From: Streptomyces dysideae
GTDB taxonomy: Bacteria; Actinomycetota; Actinomycetes; Streptomycetales; Streptomycetaceae
Assembly (NCBI RefSeq): GCF_001514305.1
Contig: NZ_KQ949079.1
Location: 119,840-183,839 of the forward strand
DNA length: 64,000 nucleotides
Reading direction: 5' to 3'
The notes under the pieces are model-generated. The model searched no databases and was not told where the DNA came from. It saw nothing but the letters and a program-made list of their open reading frames with translations. Position 1 is the first letter of the stretch, and each line of letters opens with the position of its first letter. A program made the position numbers and the translations under genes. Below, piece by piece: positions 9,817 through 17,840 of this stretch.

Positions 9817-11943
9817 TTACTCGCCCTTGGCCTTCGCGATGATCTCCTCGGCGACGTTCCGCGGAACCTCGGCGTAGGAGTCGAACTGCATCGAGTAGCT
9901 TGCGCGACCCGACGTCTTGCTGCGGAGGTCTCCGACGTAGCCGAACATCTCCGAGAGGGGCACGAGGCCCTTCACGACGCGGGCACCGGCCCGCTCCTCC
10001 ATGGCCTGGATCTGGCCACGGCGGGAGTTGATGTCGCCGATGACCTCGCCCATGTAGTCCTCGGGCGTGGTGACCTCGACGGCCATCATCGGCTCGAGGA
10101 GCACGGGGCTGGCCTTGCGCGCGGCCTCCTTGAACGCCTGCGAACCGGCGATCTTGAAGGCGAGCTCGGAGGAGTCGACCTCGTGGTAGCCACCGTCGAT
10201 GAGCGTGACGCGGACGCCCGTCATCTCGTAGCCGGCCAGGATGCCGAACTGCATGGCCTCCTGCGCACCGGCGTCGACCGAAGGGATGTACTCCTTCGGG
10301 ATACGACCACCGGTCACCTTGTTCACGAACTCGTACGAGGCGTCGCCGCCCTCGATGGGCTCGATCGCGATCTGCACCTTGGCGAACTGACCGGTACCAC
10401 CGGTCTGCTTCTTGTGGGTGTAGTCCACGCGCTCGACGGCCTTGCGGATCGTCTCACGGTACGCGACCTGCGGCTTGCCGACGTTGGCCTCGACCTTGAA
10501 CTCGCGGCGCATACGGTCGACCAGCACCTCGAGGTGCAGCTCGCCCATGCCACCGATGATGGTCTGGCCGGTCTCCTCGTCCGAGTGGACCTGGAAGGAC
10601 GGGTCCTCCTCGGCCAGGCGCTGGATCGCGACGCCCAGCTTCTCCTGGTCGCCCTTCGACTTGGGCTCGATGGCGACCTGGATGACCGGCGCCGGGAAGT
10701 CCATGGACTCCAGGATCACCGGCTGCTTGTCGTCGCACAGCGTCTCACCGGTCGTGGTCTGCTTCAGACCCATGACGGCGATGATGTCGCCGGCGCCCAC
10801 CGCGTCGATCTCCTCACGCTTGTTCGCGTGCATGCGGTAGATCTTGCCGATGCGCTCCTTCTTGCCCTTGACGGAGTTCAGCACGGCGGTGCCGGACTCC
10901 AGGCGGCCCGAGTAGACCCGGACGAAGGTGAGCTTGCCGAGGTGCGGGTCGCTCATGATCTTGAACGCGAGGGCGGACAGCGGCTCGTCCTCGGACGGCT
11001 TGCGCTTGACCACGACCTCCGGGTCCTTCACGTCGTGGCCCTCGATGGCCTCGACATCCAGGGGGGAGGGGAGGTAGCGCACGACCGCGTCGAGCAGGGG
11101 CTGGACGCCCTTGTTCTTGAAGGCCGTACCGCAGAACACCGGGGTGACGGTGGTGTCCTTGGACTTGCCGGACGCGATGGTGATGCGACGGATCGCGGCG
11201 TACAGCTGCTCCTCGGAGGGCTCCTCGCCCTCCAGGTACAGCTCCATGATCTCTTCGTCGTTCTCGGCGACGGCCTCGATCAGCTTGCCGCGGTACTCCT
11301 CGGCAGCCTCGGCGTGCGTGGCCGGGATGTCGACGACGTCGTACATCTCGCCCTTGGTGGCCTCGGCGGACCACACGAACGCCTTCATCGTGACCAGGTC
11401 GACGACGCCCTTGAAGTCGGCCTCGGCACCGATCGGGAGCTGCATGACGATCGGCTGAGCGCCGAGGCGGTCAGAGATCATGTCGACGCAGCGGTGGAAC
11501 TCGGCACCGGTCCGGTCGAGCTTGTTGACGAAGCAGATACGCGGCACGCCGTAGCGGTCCGCCTGACGCCACACCGTCTCGGACTGGGGCTCGACGCCGG
11601 CGACGCCGTCGAACACCGTCACGGCGCCGTCGAGCACACGCAGGGAGCGCTCCACCTCGACGGTGAAGTCCACGTGACCCGGGGTGTCGATGATGTTGAT
11701 GGTGTGGTCGACGTCGGCCAGCGGCCAGTGACAGGTGGTGGCAGCAGAGGTGATCGTGATGCCACGCTCCTGCTCCTGCTCCATCCAGTCCATGGTGGCA
11801 GCGCCGTCGTGGACCTCACCGATCTTGTAGGACACACCGGTGTAGAACAGGATCCGCTCGGTGGTGGTCGTCTTGCCCGCGTCGATGTGGGCCATGATCC
11901 CGATGTTGCGGACCTTGGCCAGGTCAAGTGAAGTGGTAGCCAT
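9817..11943 (-). CDS. fusA: Elongation factor G
   Basis: EF-G (708 aa) drives translocation and, with RRF, ribosome recycling. G1 [10 protein letters not shown]3 DTPGHVDF and G4 NKLDR are intact, followed by domains II-V including the domain IV region ([20 protein letters not shown]). Length is normal. It starts 39 nt after rpsG in the str operon. Confidence 0.98.
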   Translation of the reverse strand: MATTSLDLAKVRNIGIMAHIDAGKTTTTERILFYTGVSYKIGEVHDGAATMDWMEQEQERGITITSAATTCHWPLADVDHTINIIDTPGHVDFTVEVERSLRVLDGAVTVFDGVAGVEPQSETVWRQADRYGVPRICFVNKLDRTGAEFHRCVDMISDRLGAQPIVMQLPIGAEADFKGVVDLVTMKAFVWSAEATKGEMYDVVDIPATHAEAAEEYRGKLIEAVAENDEEIMELYLEGEEPSEEQLYAAIRRITIASGKSKDTTVTPVFCGTAFKNKGVQPLLDAVVRYLPSPLDVEAIEGHDVKDPEVVVKRKPSEDEPLSALAFKIMSDPHLGKLTFVRVYSGRLESGTAVLNSVKGKKERIGKIYRMHANKREEIDAVGAGDIIAVMGLKQTTTGETLCDDKQPVILESMDFPAPVIQVAIEPKSKGDQEKLGVAIQRLAEEDPSFQVHSDEETGQTIIGGMGELHLEVLVDRMRREFKVEANVGKPQVAYRETIRKAVERVDYTHKKQTGGTGQFAKVQIAIEPIEGGDASYEFVNKVTGGRIPKEYIPSVDAGAQEAMQFGILAGYEMTGVRVTLIDGGYHEVDSSELAFKIAGSQAFKEAARKASPVLLEPMMAVEVTTPEDYMGEVIGDINSRRGQIQAMEERAGARVVKGLVPLSEMFGYVGDLRSKTSGRASYSMQFDSYAEVPRNVAEEIIAKAKGE

Positions 11944-11982
11944 AAGGCTTCAGTCTTCTCTCGGTCTCGATGTGGGTAGCGA

Positions 11983-12453
11983 CTACCAGCGGTAGTGCGC
12001 GAAGGCCTTGTTGGACTCGGCCATCTTGTGCGTGTCCTCGCGCTTCTTCACGGCCGCACCGAGGCCGTTCGAGGCGTCGAGAAGCTCGTTGAGGAGACGC
12101 TCGGTCATGGTCTTCTCGCGACGGGCGCGGGAGTAACCGACCAGCCAGCGCAGCGCGAGCGTGTTGGCGCGACCGGGCTTGACCTCGATCGGGACCTGGT
12201 ACGTCGCACCACCGACACGGCGGGACTTGACCTCGAGGGTCGGCTTGATGTTCTCCAGCGCGCGCTTCAGCGTGATGATCGGGTCGTTGCCCGTCTTCTC
12301 ACGCAGACCCTCCATGGCGCCGTAGACGATGCGCTCGGCGGTGGAGCGCTTGCCGTTCAGCAGCACCTTGTTGATGAGCGACGTGACAAGAGGAGAACCG
12401 TAGACCGGGTCGATGATGACCGGGCGCTTCGGGGCGGGGCCCTTACGAGGCAT
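11983..12453 (-). CDS. rpsG: 30S ribosomal protein S7
   Basis: S7 (156 aa) nucleates the 3' major domain of 16S rRNA and contacts E-site tRNA. Signature [20 protein letters not shown] and the C-terminal [15 protein letters not shown] are present. It follows rpsL by 2 nt; in E. coli it is the autogenous repressor of the operon. Confidence 0.97.
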   Translation of the reverse strand: MPRKGPAPKRPVIIDPVYGSPLVTSLINKVLLNGKRSTAERIVYGAMEGLREKTGNDPIITLKRALENIKPTLEVKSRRVGGATYQVPIEVKPGRANTLALRWLVGYSRARREKTMTERLLNELLDASNGLGAAVKKREDTHKMAESNKAFAHYRW

Positions 12454-12455
12454 TC

Positions 12456-12827
12456 TTACTTCTCCTTCTTGGCGCCGTAGCGGCTGCGGGCCTGCTTGCG
12501 GTTCTTGACACCCTGGGTGTCGAGCGAACCACGGATGATCTTGTAGCGAACACCCGGCAGGTCCTTCACACGGCCGCCGCGCACGAGCACGATGGAGTGC
12601 TCCTGCAGGTTGTGTCCCTCACCCGGAATGTAAGCGGTGACCTCGATCCCGCTGGTCAGACGCACACGCGCGACCTTACGCAGGGCCGAGTTCGGCTTCT
12701 TCGGGGTGGTCGTGAACACACGCGTGCAGACGCCACGACGCTGAGGAGAACCCTCGAGTGCGGGCGTCTTGTTCTTCTCGACCTTGTCCTGCCGGCCCTT
12801 GCGGACCAGCTGCTGGATCGTAGGCAC
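12456..12827 (-). CDS. rpsL: 30S ribosomal protein S12
   Basis: S12 (123 aa) is the decoding-centre protein and first gene of the str operon. The start is GTG at 12827 with GGAG upstream; the open frame runs on 100 codons further, but those lie in the leader and promoter. Lys43 and Lys88, the sites of streptomycin-resistance and ribosome-engineering changes, are both wild type. Asp89 of KDLPG is the usual methylthiolation site. Confidence 0.97.
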   Translation of the reverse strand: MPTIQQLVRKGRQDKVEKNKTPALEGSPQRRGVCTRVFTTTPKKPNSALRKVARVRLTSGIEVTAYIPGEGHNLQEHSIVLVRGGRVKDLPGVRYKIIRGSLDTQGVKNRKQARSRYGAKKEK

Positions 12828-12878
12828 TACTTCTCCGGTTTCTGTGTGCCGAATGGTGAAGCTAACCTGGAACATCGC

Positions 12879-12902
12879 CGACCCACGCGGTCGGGTGTGT
12901 CG
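12879..12902 (-). repeat. Leader hairpin shared with rpsJ (rpsL copy)
   Basis: Second copy of the 24-nt block described at 7634-7657 (23/24 identical). It lies about 52 nt before the rpsL start codon and folds as CCGACC-GCGT-GGGTCGG. Confidence 0.65.
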
Positions 12903-13022
12903 AATCCCGCGGACTTCCGCCGCGAGGCAGAAAGAGGCGCAGATTACGGTGGCCGTTCTCGGCCCCCAATGCGGTGTGATGGCACGCACGAGAGCCAGGG
13001 CACACCCCAGGCACAAGGTCTG

Positions 13023-13051
13023 AGCGTACCTACCGCATTCGCTGCGGTCAA
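13023..13051 (-). promoter_or_regulatory. Promoter of the str operon
   Basis: TTGACC, 17-nt spacer, TACGCT on the minus strand matches the housekeeping sigma consensus very well. The start would be near 13016, giving a leader of about 190 nt before the rpsL GTG. Confidence 0.75.
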
Positions 13052-13157
13052 AACAAATGGACCTCGCCCGCATCACCACGCGGAACATGTCAAGGCCATC
13101 CACCGTCCGTGATCTTCGAATCCGCGATCCGATCACGTCACCGGCACGGTACGACGG

Positions 13158-13688
13158 TCATCCCGCCGCGAGCCCCGCCATGACCATCAGCGTCAGCACG
13201 AGCGCCCATCCGCCGGTCGCCAGCCAGCCGAGGATGAGCCCCGTCAGCGCGAGGCCGTCACCGCCCTCCCCGGTCCGCCGGATCTCGGAACGCGCGGCAT
13301 GCCCCAGGACCACGGCCGGGATCCCGGTGAGCCCGAACGTGGCCAGACAGAACAGCCCGCAGACGGCCGCCCCGACCGCCTTGCCGTTGGTCCGCGGCCG
13401 TGGGGCGGGCAGAAACGTCCGCGGCACGACCGCCGGCTGCGCCACCGGCCCCGCGGGCAGATCGGCGACGAGCAGCGCCAGCTCCCCCACCGTACGGGCC
13501 GCGTAGGCCCGCTCCACCCGCCGGTCGAACTCGCCCTTCTCCAGCCGCCCCTCCCCGAACCCGGCTCTGAGCACGTCCACGGCCCGCTCCCGGTCGGCGT
13601 GCGAGGCGAGCAGGGACGGGACGCTGTGGCCCTGCCAGGGCTGCGGGACGCCTCCGCCCTGCCACGGCTGCCACGACGGATACGACAC
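13158..13688 (-). CDS. DUF1707 and DUF4190 domain membrane protein
   Basis: A 176-aa protein of unknown function. Residues about 25-80 match DUF1707 (SHADRERAVDVLRAGFGEGRL...FDRRV..AYAARTVGEL..L..DLP), a short helical domain common in streptomycetes. A Pro-rich linker and two hydrophobic helices (near residues 100-130 and 150-176) follow in a DUF4190-like arrangement. The GTG at 13688 is chosen for its GGAGGTG 8 nt upstream. It diverges from the Crp-family gene and shares a 170-nt intergenic region with it. Function in the adjacent island is unknown. Confidence 0.8.
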   Translation of the reverse strand: MSYPSWQPWQGGGVPQPWQGHSVPSLLASHADRERAVDVLRAGFGEGRLEKGEFDRRVERAYAARTVGELALLVADLPAGPVAQPAVVPRTFLPAPRPRTNGKAVGAAVCGLFCLATFGLTGIPAVVLGHAARSEIRRTGEGGDGLALTGLILGWLATGGWALVLTLMVMAGLAAG

Positions 13689-13860
13689 GGGGAGCACCTC
13701 CCGGACGGCGAGATGTCTCCATGATGCGCCTACGCCCGCATTTGGTGTGGCCTGGCGCAAAGACCGGCGCCCGCATTGGCCGGATCGCGCTCTTTCGGGA
13801 CGCGCACTCGCGCGCGTTCAGTACGTTGATCCGTCCGGTGCCAAGGTTCGGGGGAAGTGC

Positions 13861-14616
13861 ATGACGACGTGGACGCCGGCGTACTCGCCGGACGACGGTG
13901 GCCTGGACGACCGGGTGCCGTTCCTGGCCCGGCTGGAGAGCGAGGACCGCTCGGCGATGCTGGCGCTCGGCCGCACCCTGGACTTCACGCCCCGCATGGT
14001 GCTGCTGCACCAGCACGAGCCCTCCTCGCACGTGCTGTTCCTGGTGGGCGGCTGGACCAAGGTCACCGCGTCCGCGGCCAACGGCTACGAGGCGCTGCTG
14101 GCCCTGCGCGGCCCCGGCGACATCGTCGGCGAGTCGGCGGTGCTGACCGGACGGCCGCGGTCGGCGACGGTGACCGCGCTGGAACCGGTCCAGGCGGTGG
14201 TGGTCGAGCACGAGCGCTTCAAGGACTTCCTGAACCGCTCCCCCGCCGTCTCCTTCGCCCTCCTCGGGCTCACCGCCGACCGCACCCGGGCGGCCGACCG
14301 GCGCCGGCTGGAGTTCGCGTCGATGAGCGTGCGGGAACGGTTCGCCGTCCTGCTCCTGGACCTCGCCCGCACCCACGGCCGCCGCACCCCCGAGGGCGTG
14401 GAGCTGGCCGTACCGCTCAGCAAACAGGAGCTCGCGGGCTCGGTGGGCGCCTCCCGCGAGATGGTCCAGCGCCTGCTCAGGGAGCTCCGGGACAAGGAGG
14501 CCGTCGTCACCGGACGCCGCACGATGCTGATCCGGCGGCCCGACATCCTGCGCCGTATCGCGGCGACGGCCCCCGCGCCGGGGATCCCCTCGCCGCCCGC
14601 ACCGCGCGAGGACTGA
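13861..14616 (+). CDS. Crp/Fnr-family transcriptional regulator
   Basis: A 251-aa regulator with an N-terminal cyclic-nucleotide-binding beta-roll (about 20-135), a dimerisation helix and a C-terminal winged helix-turn-helix (SKQELAGSVGASREMVQRLL, about 183-202). The phosphate-binding cassette keeps Glu91, Arg100 and Ser101 (GES...RPRSATV), the residues that hold cNMP in E. coli CRP, so ligand binding is likely. The ATG at 13861 follows GGGGGAAG. It is the plus-strand gene just before the cyclase operon. A CRP-like half-palindromic site (14640-14655) lies between the two. Inference: it senses the product of the neighbouring cyclase or of the cell's own adenylate cyclase. Confidence 0.88.
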   Translation: MTTWTPAYSPDDGGLDDRVPFLARLESEDRSAMLALGRTLDFTPRMVLLHQHEPSSHVLFLVGGWTKVTASAANGYEALLALRGPGDIVGESAVLTGRPRSATVTALEPVQAVVVEHERFKDFLNRSPAVSFALLGLTADRTRAADRRRLEFASMSVRERFAVLLLDLARTHGRRTPEGVELAVPLSKQELAGSVGASREMVQRLLRELRDKEAVVTGRRTMLIRRPDILRRIAATAPAPGIPSPPAPRED

Positions 14617-14621
14617 CACAG

Positions 14622-14635
14622 CGGTCTCAACCGCC
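14622..14635 (+). terminator. Small stem-loop after the Crp-family gene
   Basis: GCGGT-CTCA-ACCGC forms a 5-bp stem just after the stop codon. It is too short to be confidently a terminator, so the Crp-family gene and the cyclase operon could be co-transcribed. Confidence 0.3.
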
Positions 14636-14639
14636 GTTC

Positions 14640-14655
14640 TGTGCACACGGTCACA
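14640..14655. promoter_or_regulatory. CRP-like operator upstream of the cyclase operon
   Basis: TGTGC-N6-TCACA differs at one base from the classic CRP site TGTGA-N6-TCACA. It lies 88 nt before the cyclase start and right after the Crp-family gene, the place expected for local control. Confidence 0.55.
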
Positions 14656-14742
14656 CTCCGAATGGGTCATCCGCCCTCACCACCGCAGGCCGTCCCGCAC
14701 CACGCTTCTGGTCTGCACGCCACCCCCCTTCGAGAGGCGACC

Positions 14743-15585
14743 ATGACCGACCCCGTGAGCCGCACGATCCTGCTGCTGGACATCGAGAGGTTCAGCCACC
14801 GGGACGACGTGGAGCAGGCCTATCTGCGGCGCATGCTCTACGACATCACCGACCGCGCGCTGCAGACCGCGGGCATCGACGAGACGCGGCGGATGCGTGC
14901 CGACCGCGGGGACTCCGTGATGGAGCTCATCGACGCCAACGCCCCGGTCACGGCACTGCTGCGGGCGCTGCTCACGGAGGTCCCGGCGCAGCTGCGGGCG
15001 GTCAACCGCATGGCGTCCCGGTCGGCGCAGATCCGGCTGCGCGGGGTCGTCGCCACCGGCTACGTCGCCGTCGACCAGCACGACGGCTGGGTCGGCTCCG
15101 ACCTGAACCACGCCTGCCGGCTGCTGGACGCCGACGTACTGCGGGACGCCCTGCGCGAGCGGTCGGACGACTTCGCGCTGTGCGTCTCGGACGCGCTGTA
15201 CACGGGAGTCGTACGGCACGACCACCCGGGCATCCCGGCCGACGGCTTCCACCCGGTGGAGGTGTCGAGCAAGAACGGCCCGCTGCGGGCCTGGCTGTAC
15301 GGACCGGTGCCCTCCGGGGCGGCCGGCGAAGACCACGGTGACACGGGGGCGGGGGAGGCGCCGGGCGGATCGGGGGACCGCCCGGCGCCGCGGGTTCCTC
15401 CGCAGGCGGCCCCCGCGCAGGACCGCCCGGCGCCGGCCGGATCAGGGGGAGCACCGGCGCCGGGCCCCGTCTTCAACGGGACCGTCTCGTTCGGCGGCGG
15501 CTACTTCGGCGGCGACCAGAACATCAGTGGCGACCAGCACAACTACACCGGCGGCCCGCGTCCGAAGCGCGGTGACCGCGGATGA
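14743..15585 (+). CDS. Class III nucleotide cyclase-like protein (Pycsar PycC-like)
   Basis: A 280-aa protein. Residues 1-195 form a class III cyclase homology domain: first metal Asp13 in LLLDIERFS, second metal Asp57 in RGDS, and the transition-state pair Asn122 and Arg126 in GSDLNHACRLLDA. The catalytic set is therefore complete. At the positions that select adenine in adenylate cyclases (Lys and Asp) this protein has Ala53 and Gly115, so another base is likely. A Pro/Ala/Gly linker (about 195-243) leads to a terminal motif FGGGYFGGDQNISGDQHN (250-267), shared with the next protein. No membrane segment. Its stop overlaps the next start (ATGA). The PycTM-like gene 4.4 kb downstream in the same operon supports a pyrimidine-cyclase defence role; that is inference. 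Confidence 0.82.
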   Translation: MTDPVSRTILLLDIERFSHRDDVEQAYLRRMLYDITDRALQTAGIDETRRMRADRGDSVMELIDANAPVTALLRALLTEVPAQLRAVNRMASRSAQIRLRGVVATGYVAVDQHDGWVGSDLNHACRLLDADVLRDALRERSDDFALCVSDALYTGVVRHDHPGIPADGFHPVEVSSKNGPLRAWLYGPVPSGAAGEDHGDTGAGEAPGGSGDRPAPRVPPQAAPAQDRPAPAGSGGAPAPGPVFNGTVSFGGGYFGGDQNISGDQHNYTGGPRPKRGDRG

Positions 15586-17813
15586 CACAGGAAGCGGAAC
15601 ACTCCGGCCCCGCGTCCGGGGGCGGCGGCGACCAGCAGTCCGGCGAGGCGGCGGCCGCCGACCGGACCGCGGCGGGGGCGGCGGGCGAGGAGTCGGAGGA
15701 ACGCGACCAGCCCCAGAACGCCTGGGCGGCGCAGCGCGACCTGATCGACCACAGCCCCAGAACCATGCGGATCGGGTCCCGGGCCCGGTTCGGCGGCAGC
15801 TACTTCGGTGGCGACCAGAACATCGGCGGCGACCAGCACAACGTCACCGGCGACGTGTTCATGGGCGGCAAGACGGAGATCCACCAGTGGTCCCTCGCGG
15901 GCCACTCCCTGTCCGCCGCCACCTCCGGCGAGGTCCCGCAGCGCCACCTGGACCGGCTGGCGGACTCCTTCGTCGCCGACGAGGAGACCGTCGAGAACCT
16001 GCTGGTCCGGCTGCGCCGCGACCGCGTCCTCGTCCTGTCCGGCGCCCGTTTCACCGGCCGGCACACGGCGGCCCTGATGCTGCTGCGCCGGCTCGGCGCC
16101 ACACCCGTACACATCCTGGACCGCGACAGCGCGACACCGAGCGCCCTCGCCGACGGCATCACCGCACCGGCCGACTCACAGAACAGCGAGTCGCAGGTCC
16201 GCGGCTACGTCCTGTGCGACCTGGCCACCCGGCGCGGCAGCCCGCTGCGCGAACCGCACCTGCTCGCCGCCCGGAGCCGGCTCGCCGAGCAGGACGCGTA
16301 CCTGGTGGTCACGGTCGGCCTCACCGCCGTACTGGAGGACGTGCCGTGCGTGGTGTGGCAGCCGCCGGCCGCCGCCGAGGTGCTCGCCGCGCATCTGCGC
16401 ACCCACACCGGCGAGGAGACCGCGGCCGAGCTGCTGGAACTCCCGGCGGTCGCCGAGTTCCTCGGTCGCAGCCACCAGCTGCGCGAGATCGCCTCCTTCG
16501 CCGACCGGCTCGGCAAGTACGCCGCCGGGGAGGCGACCGAGGACGACGTCACCGGCTTCTCGCGGGAGTCGCTGGAGAACCAGGTCCAGGAGTGGTTCGA
16601 GGAGGACGAAGCCTCCATCCACCTGCGCGACAAGGCGTTCCTCGTCGCGCTGGCCGCCTTCGACGGCGGCCCGTACGCCCTCACCGCCGAGCTCAGCGAC
16701 CTGCTGTTCCGCTTCCTGCTCAAGACCGAGAACTCCGCCCGGGTCCCCGAGGTCCCCGTCTTCGGCACGCACATCGGCAAGCGGCTGCAACTGGCCCGCG
16801 CCGAGAAGTACGAGGACGAGGAGCACACCGAGTGGGGCCCGGTCACCCAGCAGAAGGCGAGGTTCGTCGACGAGCGGGCCCCCCTGGTCCTGCTGCGCGA
16901 GGTGTGGACCGGCCATCCGTCCGCCCGGCCCGCGCTCGTCGAGTGGCTGCGCCGGCTCGCCGACGACGGGCGCCCCCTGGTCCGTACCCGCGCCGCGTCC
17001 ACCGTCGCCGTCCTCGCCCGCACCGACCTGCCCTCCGCGATGGCCCTGGTCATCGAGCCGTGGGCGACGTCCAACCTCTTCCGGCACCGGCTCGTCGCGG
17101 TCAACTCCCTCACGCTCGCCCACGTCATCGGCACCCCCAACGTCCCGCGCATCCTCGACGGCTGGTCGCAGAGCGAGGACCGGCGGCTGCGCTGGGTGGC
17201 GGCCCGGGCGTACGCGCTGATCGGCCCGGAGCTGCCCGAGCAGGCGCTCGCCGCACTGCGCGACGCCGCCCGCCGCCTCTACGACGATCTCGACGACCCG
17301 GACGACTTCGACCTGGAGATGGTGCGGGAGCTCTCCGCCGCCGTGGCGCTGCTGCTGCTCTCCCCCGCGCACGACCAGGTCCTCGCCGAGCTGCGCCGGC
17401 ACCTCGACGACGACCTCGCGGTGCACTCCCTGACGCTGGGCGGCTTCATCAGCGCCTGCCGCCGCCAGGAGGAGGAGAACGACCGCGCCAGCCGGCCCCT
17501 GGTCCTCACCTGGTACGCCGACGCGGCCACCGGGGGCCAGGAGGCGGCGCACGGCATCCCCTTCCTGTGGCGTGCGGTGCTCGGCGACCGCGACACCACC
17601 GGGTCCGCGCTCGATGTACTGGCCGACTGGGTGCTGATCGCCGACCGGTCCGAGGCCACCGAGTGGGCACTGGCCGCGCTGCTGCCGCAGCTCGTCACCA
17701 CGCCGACCGAGTACCAGCGGCTGAGCCATCTGCTGCGGACCATGCCCGGTGCGGACGGCGCGCCCCGGCCGCGCGTGGCCGACCGCCTGCTGACCACGCT
17801 CCCACCCCGCTGA
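15582..17813 (+). CDS. Degenerate P-loop / HEAT-repeat-like protein
   Basis: A 743-aa soluble protein without a close family I can name. After an acidic Gly/Ala-rich start, residues about 69-95 carry FGGSYFGGDQNIGGDQHN, nearly the same as the C-terminal motif of the cyclase. Next is a P-loop-like segment G154-ARFT-G159-R160-H161-T162, in which the catalytic Lys is Arg and the Ser/Thr is His, followed by LLRRL and a strand YVLCDL. It looks like an inactivated STAND/AAA-type module. From about 440 to 740 the sequence is helical with repeated Leu/Ala/Arg patterns, HEAT/ARM-like. Translationally coupled to the cyclase (4-nt overlap), 27 nt before the SPFH-like gene. Likely a sensor or adaptor. 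Confidence 0.7.
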   Translation: MTQEAEHSGPASGGGGDQQSGEAAAADRTAAGAAGEESEERDQPQNAWAAQRDLIDHSPRTMRIGSRARFGGSYFGGDQNIGGDQHNVTGDVFMGGKTEIHQWSLAGHSLSAATSGEVPQRHLDRLADSFVADEETVENLLVRLRRDRVLVLSGARFTGRHTAALMLLRRLGATPVHILDRDSATPSALADGITAPADSQNSESQVRGYVLCDLATRRGSPLREPHLLAARSRLAEQDAYLVVTVGLTAVLEDVPCVVWQPPAAAEVLAAHLRTHTGEETAAELLELPAVAEFLGRSHQLREIASFADRLGKYAAGEATEDDVTGFSRESLENQVQEWFEEDEASIHLRDKAFLVALAAFDGGPYALTAELSDLLFRFLLKTENSARVPEVPVFGTHIGKRLQLARAEKYEDEEHTEWGPVTQQKARFVDERAPLVLLREVWTGHPSARPALVEWLRRLADDGRPLVRTRAASTVAVLARTDLPSAMALVIEPWATSNLFRHRLVAVNSLTLAHVIGTPNVPRILDGWSQSEDRRLRWVAARAYALIGPELPEQALAALRDAARRLYDDLDDPDDFDLEMVRELSAAVALLLLSPAHDQVLAELRRHLDDDLAVHSLTLGGFISACRRQEEENDRASRPLVLTWYADAATGGQEAAHGIPFLWRAVLGDRDTTGSALDVLADWVLIADRSEATEWALAALLPQLVTTPTEYQRLSHLLRTMPGADGAPRPRVADRLLTTLPPR

Positions 17814-17840
17814 CGGTACGTCCCAGAGGAGTCAGACCCC

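Noticed and set aside
12456..13136. N-terminally extended S12 (226 codons)
   Set aside because: The extra 103 codons cover the leader and promoter; GTG at 12827 with its own ribosome site gives the canonical protein.
13258..14670. A 470-codon minus-strand frame opposite the Crp-family gene
   Set aside because: Antisense shadow; His/Arg/Gly-rich without a domain.
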